Shown: positions 16,697-25,768 of the stretch, piece after piece
How positions within the stretch are numbered: position 1 is the first letter of the stretch
Layout of the letters: each line of letters opens with the position of its first letter
From: an uncultured Flavobacteriales bacterium
Lineage (GTDB): Bacteria > Bacteroidota > Bacteroidia > Flavobacteriales > Flavobacteriaceae
Direction: 5' to 3'
Assembly: GCA_913063255.1 (NCBI GenBank)
Contig: CAJXYJ010000010.1
Location: 1-38,872 of the forward strand
Length of the DNA: 38,872 bases
Translations under genes and position numbers: made by a program
The notes under the pieces: model-generated
What the model was told of the DNA's origin: nothing
The model's database searches: none
The model's input: only the letters and a program-made list of their open reading frames with translations

Positions 16697-16762
16697 TAGG
16701 CATGGTTTCATTGGCTTATTCTTATGGATATAATTATTCTGCTATAAAGGTTTTTTTGAGTA

Positions 16763-18751
16763 TTAAATTTTAGAAGTTTCCTTTTTAAGAGCAAGACCCT
16801 TATTTTCTTTTTTAGGGGAATCCAGATGTACAAAATGGGAATTTTCACTTTTATATTCTGGCACCAATTCTTTTAATAATCTTACAATAACCTCATCTTC
16901 TCCTTGATGTGCCGATTCAATAATTTCTTTCACCTTTATTTTAATATTTTCAAAATTTCCAACAGGTACTTTGCTAATCATTATTTTAGGGTGATGTGTT
17001 TGTTGGCTTATGGAAGAATCGTTTAATAACTCTTCGTATAGTTTTTCTCCTGGCCGTAAACCTGTAATTTTAATATCAATATCTTCATAGGGTTCATATC
17101 CACTAAGACGAATCATTTTCTTAGCCAAATCTATAATTTTTACGGGTTCTCCCATATCAAATACAAAAATTTCTCCACCCTTACCCATAGTACCCGCTTG
17201 CAAAACCAACTGACAAGCTTCAGGAATCATCATAAAATAACGAATAATATTTTTATGGGTTACCGTTACAGGACCTCCTTGCAGAATTTGTTTTCTAAAA
17301 TGTGGAATTACAGAACCACTAGAGCCCAATACATTCCCAAAACGTGTGGTAATAAAACTAGTATTCACTCCTTTTTCTTTTTGCAAGGATTGCACATACA
17401 TTTCAGCCGTTCTTTTTGAGGCTCCCATTACATTGGTTGGGTTTACAGCTTTATCTGTAGAAATTAAAACAAACTTATCCACAAAGTAGGATACCGCCAA
17501 AATAGAAAGATTTACAGTGCCTAAAACATTTACATAAATCGCTTCATGTGGATTTCTCTCCATTAAGGGCACATGTTTATACGCAGCAGCATGGTATATA
17601 ATATCAAATTTGTATTTAGAAAATAAAATACTCATACGGCGCATTTTACTAATGTTGGCCAATTCAATTATAAAATTAAGCTTTGGGAAATTTAAGGTCA
17701 AAAACATTTCCAATTCATGCAAACCAGATTCTGCTTGATCTAGTATGACTAATAGCATTGGATCAAATTCCGAAACTTGTTTTACAATTTCACTCCCAAT
17801 AGACCCTGCTCCTCCTGTAACCAATATGGTTTTACCCCTTAAATCTGATTCCAATAATTCTTTGTCAATAATTATGGGTTCTCTATCTAAAAGGTCTTCA
17901 ATCTCAATGGGCTTTATTTTGTTTTTAATATCTTCTTTTTTGTTCCAGGTTTCTAATAAAGGTACATTATAAACCTCTAGATTATTCGAAAGGCAATCTT
18001 CAACAATTTGGTTTTTAACTTTTCCTGAAAAAGATTCAGTAATTAATAAAACACCATCAATATCTAATTTGGAGAGAGTTTCTGAAAAGCTTTTCTTAAC
18101 AGATATAATAGGCTTCCCTAAAATTTTATGAGTTTTTTTGGGATTCAAATTTTTATCTACAAATCCAACCAAGCGAAAAGGCAAATTAGATTCGGTAGTC
18201 AATGCTTTTCCAAGAGAAATAGATTGGTCATCCACACCTATAATCACCACTTTTTTAGCAATCGCATTTGAAGCAGAGTTTTTTAATAACTGGTAACTTT
18301 CTTTTACGATAATCCTAAATAACAATAAACTTGTAAAAGACAAGAGCATATATAGTACTATTGCTGTAGTAAGAAACACTTTTTTCTCAAGCCAAAAATG
18401 CAAAAGGTAATTAAAAAGGATAATGGTGGCTGATGCTGAAAAAATTGAAATTGTCAACTTTAAAATATCGGCAAAAGTAGAATGCCGAATAATTCCAGAA
18501 AAAGGCTTAAAAATTAAAAAATAGAAAATAGTTGTTCCTAATATCACTAAAGCCTGCAAAGGCAATGAAATAATCAAAGGGAATTTTAATGGGGTATCTA
18601 TTAAAATAAAATACACCAACACTAGGGAAATAAAACAAAGAAAAACATCTAATAATAAGACAATTCCTCTAGGCAAATACTTTTGATCCAATAGTTTTAA
18701 ACTATTATCGCCTGTATAAAGGTTTTTAAAATAATCGAGGGCACTTTTCAT
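16763..18751 (-). CDS. pglF: Membrane UDP-GlcNAc 4,6-dehydratase (PglF/WbpM/CapD family)
   Basis: The 662-residue protein has four or five N-terminal membrane helices (about 28-155) and a CoA-binding-like Rossmann region (KKVVIIGVDD, about 176-185). A C-terminal short-chain-dehydrogenase domain carries nucleotide-binding GGAGSIGS (313-320). The catalytic region STDKAVNPTNVMGASKR has Met where short SDRs have Tyr, as in the long WbpM-type enzymes. The predicted reaction is UDP-GlcNAc to UDP-4-keto-6-deoxy-GlcNAc, the first step to bacillosamine. Aminotransferase, acetyltransferase and phosphosugar transferase genes directly upstream support this. Dehydration for another amino sugar cannot be excluded. 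Confidence 0.92.
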   Translation of the reverse strand: MKSALDYFKNLYTGDNSLKLLDQKYLPRGIVLLLDVFLCFISLVLVYFILIDTPLKFPLIISLPLQALVILGTTIFYFLIFKPFSGIIRHSTFADILKLTISIFSASATIILFNYLLHFWLEKKVFLTTAIVLYMLLSFTSLLLFRIIVKESYQLLKNSASNAIAKKVVIIGVDDQSISLGKALTTESNLPFRLVGFVDKNLNPKKTHKILGKPIISVKKSFSETLSKLDIDGVLLITESFSGKVKNQIVEDCLSNNLEVYNVPLLETWNKKEDIKNKIKPIEIEDLLDREPIIIDKELLESDLRGKTILVTGGAGSIGSEIVKQVSEFDPMLLVILDQAESGLHELEMFLTLNFPKLNFIIELANISKMRRMSILFSKYKFDIIYHAAAYKHVPLMERNPHEAIYVNVLGTVNLSILAVSYFVDKFVLISTDKAVNPTNVMGASKRTAEMYVQSLQKEKGVNTSFITTRFGNVLGSSGSVIPHFRKQILQGGPVTVTHKNIIRYFMMIPEACQLVLQAGTMGKGGEIFVFDMGEPVKIIDLAKKMIRLSGYEPYEDIDIKITGLRPGEKLYEELLNDSSISQQTHHPKIMISKVPVGNFENIKIKVKEIIESAHQGEDEVIVRLLKELVPEYKSENSHFVHLDSPKKENKGLALKKETSKI

Positions 18752-18787
18752 AGCTAGTATCGTTCCGCAAATATAAGTATTATTTAC

Positions 18788-18842
18788 ACGAATTATTTTT
18801 AATACGTTTTTTTAAACGAATTGTTTTAATACGTTTTTTATA
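18788..18842. repeat. Imperfect 28-bp tandem duplication at the end of pglE
   Basis: Units begin ACGAATTATTTTTAATACG at 18788 and ACGAATTGTTTTAATACG at 18816, each continuing into a T-run. The second unit on the plus strand is the last codons and stop of pglE; the first lies just beyond the stop. It looks like local slippage duplication. Confidence 0.7.
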
Positions 18843-19942
18843 CGTTCTTTTTCTATAGTACTTAGATTAGAACCAGAGGGAAGACATAGTCCATTCTTAA
18901 AAAGGTCTTCTGAAAGACTTTCTCCATAATATGGAGCACTAGAAAAAACAGGTTGCAAGTGCATGGGTTTCCACAATGGTCTTGCCTCTATATTTTCTTT
19001 TTCTAAAGCCAATCGCAAGGTATGGGAAGAAAACCCTGCTTTTTCTTCTTCTATAAGAATACAAGACAACCAATGGTTGGATTTATAATCTTCAGTAGGT
19101 TCTGAAAATACGTGGACCCCCTTAGAGTTTTTAAAAATATTTTTATAAAATAGATTCATTTCTCTTCGCAAACCAACATGTTTATCCAAAACTTCCATTT
19201 GACCTCTACCTATACCTGCGCAAATATTACTTAAACGGTAGTTATAACCAATTTGGGTATGCTGATAATGTGCTGCAGCATCTCTAGCCTGTGTCGCCAA
19301 AAATATTGCTTTTTCTTTGATGCTCTTATTTTTAGTTACCAAGGCTCCCCCTCCTGAAGTGGTGATTATTTTATTTCCATTAAAGGAAAGTATAGAAATG
19401 TCTCCAAAAGTACCGCATTTTTGGTTTTTATAGGTACTCCCCAAAGCTTCAGCGCTATCCTCAATAACAGGAATTTTATATTTTTTTGAAATGATGTTAA
19501 TTTCATCTACTTTATAAGGCATCCCATATAAATGTACAGCTATAATAGCTTTAGGTTTTTTCCCTTTAGCGATTCTATCTAGTATTGCTTCCTCTAAACG
19601 CTGAGGACATATATTCCAGGTATCCGCTTCACTATCTACAAAAACTGGTGTAGCACCTTGATATACAATAGGATTTGCAGAAGCCGAAAAGGTCATACTT
19701 TGACAAATCACCTCATCCCCACTTTCTACACCTAATAATATTAACGCCAAATGCAAAGCTGCTGTCCCAGAACTTAATGCTGCAACAAAAATCTCATCTC
19801 CTAAATAATTTTCTAAAGAATTTTCAAAACCAGTTACATTTGGGCCCAAAGGAGCTATCCAATTGGTATCAAAAGCTTCCCTAACATAATTTCTTTCGGT
19901 ACCTCCCATATGGGGAGATGATAAATAGATTTTAGAATTCAT
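18812..19942 (-). CDS. pglE: PLP aminotransferase, DegT/DnrJ/EryC1 family (PglE type)
   Basis: The 376-residue protein has the sugar-aminotransferase fold. SSGTAALHLAL (58-68) binds the cofactor phosphate, EDSAEALGS (161-169) supplies the Asp for the pyridine nitrogen, and SFNGNKIIT contains the Schiff-base Lys191. GSNL and RPLWKPMH near the C-terminus are typical of the family. The predicted reaction is amination of UDP-4-keto-6-deoxy-GlcNAc at C4. It begins immediately after the PglD-type stop (no gap) and is followed 60 nt later by the dehydratase, giving the order C-D-E-F. The stop codon falls inside a small tandem duplication, so the last residues could be variable between strains. Confidence 0.92.
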   Translation of the reverse strand: MNSKIYLSSPHMGGTERNYVREAFDTNWIAPLGPNVTGFENSLENYLGDEIFVAALSSGTAALHLALILLGVESGDEVICQSMTFSASANPIVYQGATPVFVDSEADTWNICPQRLEEAILDRIAKGKKPKAIIAVHLYGMPYKVDEINIISKKYKIPVIEDSAEALGSTYKNQKCGTFGDISILSFNGNKIITTSGGGALVTKNKSIKEKAIFLATQARDAAAHYQHTQIGYNYRLSNICAGIGRGQMEVLDKHVGLRREMNLFYKNIFKNSKGVHVFSEPTEDYKSNHWLSCILIEEEKAGFSSHTLRLALEKENIEARPLWKPMHLQPVFSSAPYYGESLSEDLFKNGLCLPSGSNLSTIEKERIKNVLKQFV

Positions 19943-20551
19943 TTATAAGGTATTGTATCTAATTACTTTAGCAGGATTACCATATACCACAGCAAAATCT
20001 GGTACATCTTTGGTGATTATTGCACCCGCGCCGATTGTGGCCCATTTCCCAATTTTTATCTCTGGAAGAATAACACTTCCAGCTCCTATTAAAGTTCCTT
20101 CTCCAATTTCTACACCTCCAGCAATTGCAGCTTGAATAGCTATATGCACAAAATCTTCCAATACCACATTATGCGAAACCGTAGCATTATTATTAATAAT
20201 ACAAAAATCCCCTATAGAAACTTTAGCATCCAATACTGCATTAGGTAGGATCAAGGTTCCTTTTCCAATAGTAACGGATGGATAAATTTCTACAGATTTA
20301 TGCACAAAATTTGGATATTCAGCTTTAAACTGCAATGCAATATTTTTTCTTATTTTATTGTCACCGATACTAATACATAAAGACTCGATAGGCATCTTTG
20401 CATCATATTTTTTTACTGGAACCTCTATAATTTTACCATTTTTTGGTTGATCGTCAAAAACAACAATAGGGTCATAGAGCCCCAAGCTTCTTATTAATTC
20501 AACTGCTGCAAAAGCATGACCTCCAGCCCCATATAAGCTTATCTTATTCAT
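19943..20551 (-). CDS. pglD: Sugar O/N-acetyltransferase with left-handed beta-helix (PglD type)
   Basis: The 202-residue protein has an N-terminal Rossmann-like UDP-sugar-binding part (SLYGAGGHAFAAVELI, then VFDD near 31-34) and a hexapeptide-repeat beta-helix from about residue 85. The NNNATVSHN segment contains His127, equivalent to the catalytic base of PglD. AGGVEIGEGTLIGAGSVI and KDVPDFAVVYGNPAKVI are the usual acetyl-CoA and C-terminal parts. The predicted reaction is acetylation of UDP-4-amino-sugar to UDP-di-N-acetylbacillosamine. Its start overlaps the PglC stop by one base (TAATG), and it abuts pglE, so the three are translationally linked. Confidence 0.92.
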   Translation of the reverse strand: MNKISLYGAGGHAFAAVELIRSLGLYDPIVVFDDQPKNGKIIEVPVKKYDAKMPIESLCISIGDNKIRKNIALQFKAEYPNFVHKSVEIYPSVTIGKGTLILPNAVLDAKVSIGDFCIINNNATVSHNVVLEDFVHIAIQAAIAGGVEIGEGTLIGAGSVILPEIKIGKWATIGAGAIITKDVPDFAVVYGNPAKVIRYNTL

Positions 20552-21159
20552 TATTGATTAGTTCCTTTAAATCGGTGCATGGTTGCTTCACCATTTTTGT
20601 TGATATCACTGCCCAAAAATACTTTTTTTATTGTTTTATAAATGATTTTTAGATCTAAAATAAAATTTATATTATCCACATAATAAATGTCCAAATCAAA
20701 CTTGTCTTCCCAAGAAATGGCGTTTCTTCCATTTACTTGTGCCCAACCCGTAATCCCTGGTTTTACTTGATGCCTTTGCTTCTGAAAATCATTGTATAAG
20801 GCTAAATATTCCGGTAATAAGGGTCTTGGCCCTATCATACTCATCTCTCCTTTTAATACGTTGAGCAATTGTGGAATTTCATCTAAAGAAGTTTTTCTTA
20901 TGATCTTACCAATCCTTGTTAAGCGTTTCGAATCTGGAAGTAAATTTCCTTCCGAGTCTCGTTTGTCGTTCATGGTTTTAAACTTGATGATGGTAAATAT
21001 CTTTTCATTTTTACCTGGACGTCTTTGATAAAAAAAAGGATTAGCTCTGGTTGCAATAATTATAAGCAAAGCAATTCCTAAAAAAAAGGGGGATAATAGC
21101 AGTAATGCAATTAATGAAACTGTAAAATCGATTAAATACTTTATAAGGTTTTTATACAC
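20551..21159 (-). CDS. pglC: Initiating phosphoglycosyl transferase (PglC type)
   Basis: The 202-residue protein is a minimal monotopic phosphoglycosyl transferase. It has an N-terminal re-entrant membrane helix (about 9-36), FKTM (60-63), the catalytic dyad Asp93-Glu94 in SLDEIPQLLN, and GPRPLLPEY (110-118). The dyad number equals that reported for Campylobacter PglC. It should transfer phospho-bacillosamine from UDP to undecaprenyl phosphate at the inner membrane, starting the repeat unit. The start codon is GTG, supported by the usual MYKN opening. TATATTCG at 21164-21171 (minus strand) is a near-consensus -7 element just before it, so an internal promoter is possible. Confidence 0.93.
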   Translation of the reverse strand: MYKNLIKYLIDFTVSLIALLLLSPFFLGIALLIIIATRANPFFYQRRPGKNEKIFTIIKFKTMNDKRDSEGNLLPDSKRLTRIGKIIRKTSLDEIPQLLNVLKGEMSMIGPRPLLPEYLALYNDFQKQRHQVKPGITGWAQVNGRNAISWEDKFDLDIYYVDNINFILDLKIIYKTIKKVFLGSDINKNGEATMHRFKGTNQ

Positions 21160-21215
21160 TACGCGAATATACTAATTGTTGGGATGTGGATGAAGGATTA
21201 TTGTGAATAGTGATT

Positions 21216-21290
21216 GGTGAAGGGTGAAGGGTGAATGGTGAGCAGAGATTAGCGATTGGTGAAGGGTGAATGGTGAATGGTGAATGGTGA
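21216..21290. repeat. Degenerate heptamer repeat (GGTGAAT/GGTGAAG)
   Basis: Multiple imperfect copies of GGTGAAT, GGTGAAG and GATTGGT run in the 267-nt gap between two glycan genes. They appear related to the perfect heptamer array at 21356-21408. Confidence 0.7.
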
Positions 21291-21303
21291 ATTTAAAAAA
21301 AAA

Positions 21304-21341
21304 CGTCATTGCGAGGAGATTACGACGAAGCAATCTCATGA
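21304..21341 (-). repeat. Interspersed intergenic repeat, copy 2
   Basis: On the minus strand this reads TCATGAGATTGCTTCGTCGT, a short variable middle, then CTCGCAATGACG. It matches the copy at 4726-4770. It is sandwiched between two blocks of heptamer repeats. Confidence 0.7.
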
Positions 21342-21355
21342 AATTAGTTTTAATA

Positions 21356-21408
21356 GTGATTGGTGATTGGTGATTGGTGATTGGTGATTGGTGATTGGTG
21401 ATTGGTGA
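21356..21408. repeat. Perfect heptamer tandem array (GTGATTG)7
   Basis: Seven uninterrupted copies of GTGATTG are followed by a partial GTGA. The array lies 18 bases from the stop codon of the adjacent glycosyltransferase gene. It is noncoding and prone to copy-number slippage. Confidence 0.9.
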
Positions 21409-21426
21409 AAATTAAATATTCAACGA

Positions 21427-22605
21427 TTAACTATTAGTAAGTTCTTTCTCTAATCTTTGATATTCCGCTAAAATAGCTTCCCACATTTCTTTTTGTTCAT
21501 GTCTAGAAGTCATTATTTCACGGCTATAAGACGCCATATCTATTATTTGCTGTTGGTTCATTAAGCAGTTTTGCATGGCGTAAAAAATAGCTTCTGTATC
21601 TTTTACTGGAATGATCCAACCATTTTTTCCTTCTTGAATAATTTCATTACAGCCATTGATATTGGTCACTATACTGGGTAACCCCATTGCCCCTGCCTGC
21701 ATAACACTGTTGGGAAAACCCTCTCGATAACTAGGAAAAACCAAGACATCGCTAATTGCATAAAAAATAGGTACTTCATCTTGGTAGTCAGTGAAAATGA
21801 TTTTTGGGTTCTCAAGAATACATTTTTTTGTTTTTTCAGAAATAGGATCTAGATCATCTTCATAAGGGCCGACTAATAATAGTGAAAAGTGATGATTGAT
21901 AAGAGATGCGTTTTGCAAGTTAATAAATGCTTCTACTAATTCATTAATTCCCTTATCCTTTACCATCCTTCCCACAAAGACGAACACAAAATCTTCCTTT
22001 GGTATATTTAATTCTTCTTTCTTTTGTTGCAATTCTTCCTTGGAAAAATGGGAACTAGAAAAATATTGGGTATTGATCCCATTAGAACTTCCATTATTTA
22101 AAACCAGAATTTTTTTAGACTTTATATATTTTCCATTTATTAAAATAGATTTTAAACCAAAGGAATTACAGTAAACTTGCGAAGCAAAATGATAGGTAAG
22201 TTTTTCAATCCACTTTAATAATAACAACATGCTGCCTTTTCTTTCCATCAATGGCAAACCAGACACCGTATGAATACGAATAGGGACTTTACCGAAAAAA
22301 GCAGCCATCATCCCAATTATTCCTGCTTTAGGAGTATGGCTATGGACGATTAATGGTTTTTCTTTTATTAGATATACATAAAGTTTCCAAACGGCAAGCA
22401 GATCTTTTATAGGAGTAATTTTTCGACTAAGAGAAATATGATGTGTTTTTACACCTTCCTTCTTTCCATATCTTTCCAATCGTTTATTATCAGAAGAAAT
22501 TGCTAAAACTGGATAATACTGATTCATAAAAGCCAATTGCCCTCCTAATAGTTTTTCTAAGGATAAGGGTATCGTTGCAATACGAAAAAGTTTATTTCTT
22601 TGCAT
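21427..22605 (-). CDS. GT4 glycosyltransferase (CapM/PglA-like)
   Basis: The 392-residue GT-B enzyme opens with RIATIPLSLEKLLGGQ and contains VHSHTPKAGIIGMMAA (about 85-102), VFVGRMVKDKGI (about 208-219) and REGFPNSVMQAGAMG (about 295-309). In this last motif the second Glu of the usual E-x7-E donor-binding pair is Gln. Retaining transfer of a nucleotide-activated sugar onto the lipid-linked acceptor at the cytoplasmic membrane is expected. Being the nearest GT to pglC, it may add the second sugar, as PglA does, but specificity cannot be read from sequence. The next gene upstream is a diverged paralogue. Confidence 0.88.
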   Translation of the reverse strand: MQRNKLFRIATIPLSLEKLLGGQLAFMNQYYPVLAISSDNKRLERYGKKEGVKTHHISLSRKITPIKDLLAVWKLYVYLIKEKPLIVHSHTPKAGIIGMMAAFFGKVPIRIHTVSGLPLMERKGSMLLLLKWIEKLTYHFASQVYCNSFGLKSILINGKYIKSKKILVLNNGSSNGINTQYFSSSHFSKEELQQKKEELNIPKEDFVFVFVGRMVKDKGINELVEAFINLQNASLINHHFSLLLVGPYEDDLDPISEKTKKCILENPKIIFTDYQDEVPIFYAISDVLVFPSYREGFPNSVMQAGAMGLPSIVTNINGCNEIIQEGKNGWIIPVKDTEAIFYAMQNCLMNQQQIIDMASYSREIMTSRHEQKEMWEAILAEYQRLEKELTNS

Positions 22606-22685
22606 TTAGTTTTTCTAATTCAAAAACAGAATCATTTGTTAACTTTATTTTATCAAATTTATATTAAAAGAAAATAGCTTCTTAT

Positions 22686-23825
22686 TTATTTTATTATGCT
22701 CAAATAAGAGTTCAATGTATTTTTCCAAAGTTTTTTTTGTTCAAATTTTCTGAAAATTAATTTTCTGGAATTTTCTCCCAATACATTTAAATCCTTAGAT
22801 TCCTTCAACATTGTTCTCATAGCCTTAAATAGGTCTTCTTTTGATTTCGGTCGGATTAATATTCCATTTACGCCATTTTCAATAATTTCATTGCAACCAA
22901 TAATATTAGATGATATTACAGGTATTTCCATGGCACCGGCTTCCATAATTGAAACACCAAATCCCTCCCTATAACTAGGAAAAACAAATACATTCATCAT
23001 TTTCAGAAAAGAACGTACATCCTTTTGAAAACCAACATTTATAATATTGGAATTATTTTCTATTTCCTTTTTTATTTCAAATTCTATTGGATCTTCATTT
23101 TCATAATCGCCAACAAGCAACAATCTTGTTTCTGGATTTATTTTATTTATTTTTAAAAATGCTAATACAAGTTCTTGTATTCCTTTATCTTTTACTAATC
23201 TTCCGACAAACCCAAAAACAAAATTCTTTGATGTCAAATTATAATTCTCTTTTAAATTTAAAACATTTGGATGCGCTGTTGAAAAATAATCCAGATCAAT
23301 ACCGTTAACACTCCCATTGCCAATAATTTGTATTTTCTTTTTAGTTATACCTTCTTTCTCCATCACTTCTTTTACACCAAAACTAACCGCATATACATTA
23401 GAGGCAAAATAACAAGATAATTTTTCCATTAATATTAATAGCTTTTTCTTAAATCCATTAACTCCTTGATAACGTAATCCATGCACATAATATATCCGTG
23501 TAGGCACCTTATTCAACCATGCTGCGATCATACTTAATAATCCGGCTTTTGGTGTACTTCCATGAACTACTTCAGGTTTTATAGAGTAGAACAACTTTAT
23601 TAATTTAAATAAACTTACAAAATCTTTAAAAAAGGATATTTCCCGTTTCATTACAACAGGATATCCTCTCACTTTTTCTTTCTCACATATATCAACTAAC
23701 AGTTGTCCAGGACTTGAGATTAATAATATTTCAAAACTTGTTTTTAGCACCTGAATTTGGCCTTTAAAAAACCCAAGAGATAATGGTATTGTTGCTATTA
23801 TTATAAACTTTGACTTACACTTCAT
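22686..23825 (-). CDS. GT4 glycosyltransferase (CapM-like), paralogue
   Basis: The 379-residue GT-B enzyme resembles its downstream neighbour throughout: IIATIPLSLGFFKGQ at the start, VHGSTPKAGLLSMIAAW near 89-105, GFVGRLVKDKGIQELV near 200-215 and YREGFGVSIMEAGAM near 286-300. Here the E-x7-E pair is intact. It should add one sugar of the repeat unit. It overlaps the upstream GT2 gene by 11 nt, showing tight coupling, and is separated from its paralogue by 80 nt. The pair probably arose by duplication and divergence. Confidence 0.88.
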   Translation of the reverse strand: MKCKSKFIIIATIPLSLGFFKGQIQVLKTSFEILLISSPGQLLVDICEKEKVRGYPVVMKREISFFKDFVSLFKLIKLFYSIKPEVVHGSTPKAGLLSMIAAWLNKVPTRIYYVHGLRYQGVNGFKKKLLILMEKLSCYFASNVYAVSFGVKEVMEKEGITKKKIQIIGNGSVNGIDLDYFSTAHPNVLNLKENYNLTSKNFVFGFVGRLVKDKGIQELVLAFLKINKINPETRLLLVGDYENEDPIEFEIKKEIENNSNIINVGFQKDVRSFLKMMNVFVFPSYREGFGVSIMEAGAMEIPVISSNIIGCNEIIENGVNGILIRPKSKEDLFKAMRTMLKESKDLNVLGENSRKLIFRKFEQKKLWKNTLNSYLSIIK

Positions 23826-24690
23826 CTATACCTGGAATTTTTGTATTCCTAATTGTTTCAAGAGCTTGTTTAAATTTGTTCTTTTGAATTTCTGTAATAT
23901 TTTCAGAACCTCTTCTTGCTTGTAATAAATGAATCTTACCAAATATTCCTAATATATTGACTACAAATGTTTTTAAATAAGACCTAAACAAAAGTTTAAA
24001 TAAATATTTATCTGAATATTTATTTATCATTCTTCTCTCATTCTTATAGGCTTTTAGTATTTTTTTCAACTTTACATTATCTTCTTCTCTGTATATATAA
24101 AATGGATCTGAAATAGACTTTACTTTTAAATCGTTTTTTTTCGATGATTTAATCCACAAGTCTAAATCTTGAGCTATACTAAGGTTTTCATTATAATGGT
24201 TTCTTTGATACCAAGATTTTTTTGCAATTAAAGCGGCATGAGTTATTCCAACTTTTCTTGACAAAATATCTTCAAATGTTGGGCTTTCAAATGCCTGTCC
24301 TCTTATTCCTTTAATTGTTAAATCATTTAATACTGAATAAACCCCGGTAGTCACAATATCAATATTTTGATCAGATTCGAAATATTTCATTTGTACTTCT
24401 AACCGTTCTGGAAAAATTAAATCATCGGCATCCATACGAGCTATATAATCGTATTTTGCAAGTGTTGTAATTTCATTTAAACGAGTAGCCAATCTTTTAT
24501 TTTTACCATCTGAAAAAACACGAACTCTAGGGTCATTAACAGATTTTGCAATTTCTAAGGATCGATCGGTTGAACCATCATCTATTAAAATCAACTCCCA
24601 ATCTTGATAGGTTTGAGCAAAAACCGAACGTATAGCATCTGCTAAAAATAATTCAGCATTATAAAATGGTATTGCTATTGTTATTGACAT
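23815..24690 (-). CDS. GT2 glycosyltransferase
   Basis: The 291-residue enzyme has the GT-A fold. It opens SITIAIPFYNAELFLADAI, then LILIDDGSTDRS (about 33-44) and YIARMDADDL (about 79-88), the metal-binding DxD. A later DLDLWIKS supplies the general-base region. Inverting transfer of a sugar to the growing lipid-linked unit is expected; donor and acceptor are unknown. No membrane helix is obvious, though a hydrophobic patch near residue 235 may associate with the membrane. It overlaps the following GT4 gene by 11 nt and follows the polymerase gene by 13 nt. Confidence 0.88.
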   Translation of the reverse strand: MSITIAIPFYNAELFLADAIRSVFAQTYQDWELILIDDGSTDRSLEIAKSVNDPRVRVFSDGKNKRLATRLNEITTLAKYDYIARMDADDLIFPERLEVQMKYFESDQNIDIVTTGVYSVLNDLTIKGIRGQAFESPTFEDILSRKVGITHAALIAKKSWYQRNHYNENLSIAQDLDLWIKSSKKNDLKVKSISDPFYIYREEDNVKLKKILKAYKNERRMINKYSDKYLFKLLFRSYLKTFVVNILGIFGKIHLLQARRGSENITEIQKNKFKQALETIRNTKIPGIDEV

Positions 24691-24703
24691 TCCTTTAATT
24701 ATT

Positions 24704-25768
24704 TTATAATATATCGTTGAATATATACGGATTTAAACCTGACATCTTAATTAAATAGACGTAATAAAACAATAAGTGTATTATCACAAAAACAGCCCTA
24801 AATATCGAGGTTTTAAATATTGGCACTGATTTAAATACTATTGGCCAAATTAAAATATATCCCATTGAAAAAAATAGGGATAGCCTTAAAAAATTGACAT
24901 CACTTCCTGTAAAAGTAACAACAAGATAAATTAAAGAACTAAAGACACACATGTTAAGATAAACATCATATTCCTTTAATTTACTTTTTAATATTTTACG
25001 TCTTAAAAAAATCAATATAAAAGAAACTACAAAAAAGAAAAAAGTTAAAGCATAGCCACCAGTAGCATTTCTATTTTCATAAACACTATAACGTTCTATA
25101 GCACCTGAGTCAAATAAACTTATTATTGTAGAAAAGTAATATAATGCTAAAAAAGAACCTGCTGAAAATAAAATCATATTCCGTATACTAAACTTAAATC
25201 TTAGCAAGAAATAAAATGGAAGCATTATTAAAGCAGTTTTATGAAATAAGGAAGCTATTATGACACAAATGACGTAACCCATTATTTTTTCTTTCATTAA
25301 GTAATATATTGCAACTCCAATAACAGAAGCTGCTATTGCTTGCCTAGCGCCATTAAAGAAAAATAAAAATGTCGCTAAAGAAATATAAATAAAAACAGAA
25401 AGTTTTATATTACCAGACAACTTATATATAGCATAATAAGTAGCTAAAACAGAAAGTGTAGCTATAACAAAAAACAAACTCCAGTAATCTTTAGAGATAA
25501 TTAGAGCTAATTTCTCCAAAAACAAATACCCTATTTCTATAGAAGTATCTCTAGTAAAAATACTTTCCGTATTATAACCTGATTTAATAAACATCCTTGT
25601 ATAATTTCCTGAATCTGTACCTACTTTATTTGATCTTACAGTAGCCAATAACACTAGTACAAAACCCGACAAGTAATAAGGAAATTTATTAGGTCTATTA
25701 AATCGATTATTACTAGCCATAAACAAGAGAAGCATTACAAATACTAAAACAATAAAATATGGCAGCAT
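24704..25768 (-). CDS. EpsG-family polysaccharide polymerase (Wzy role)
   Basis: The 354-residue protein is almost entirely hydrophobic, with about nine or ten membrane helices. Between helices near residues 44-56 it has VRSNKVGTDSGNYTRMF, the R-x(n)-GTD-x-x-NY motif of EpsG-family proteins. These are placed with Wzy-type polymerases that join repeat units on the periplasmic face. It is the only polymerase candidate in the locus. Its ATG follows the CapA-family stop with no gap. The sequence is much less conserved than the enzymes, as is usual for polymerases. Confidence 0.87.
   Translation of the reverse strand: MLPYFIVLVFVMLLLFMASNNRFNRPNKFPYYLSGFVLVLLATVRSNKVGTDSGNYTRMFIKSGYNTESIFTRDTSIEIGYLFLEKLALIISKDYWSLFFVIATLSVLATYYAIYKLSGNIKLSVFIYISLATFLFFFNGARQAIAASVIGVAIYYLMKEKIMGYVICVIIASLFHKTALIMLPFYFLLRFKFSIRNMILFSAGSFLALYYFSTIISLFDSGAIERYSVYENRNATGGYALTFFFFVVSFILIFLRRKILKSKLKEYDVYLNMCVFSSLIYLVVTFTGSDVNFLRLSLFFSMGYILIWPIVFKSVPIFKTSIFRAVFVIIHLLFYYVYLIKMSGLNPYIFNDIL

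Noticed and set aside
17198-17419. Plus-strand frames inside the capsule genes (also 15545-15778, 20792-21028, 21896-22174, 29689-29931, 34255-34440)
   Set aside because: All are antisense to well-supported enzymes, show no domain, and have composition expected of shadows.
21356-21408. Heptamer array as a CRISPR array or origin iterons
   Set aside because: Units are contiguous without spacers, and no replication initiator gene or DnaA-box cluster is nearby; dnaN is about 17 kb away.
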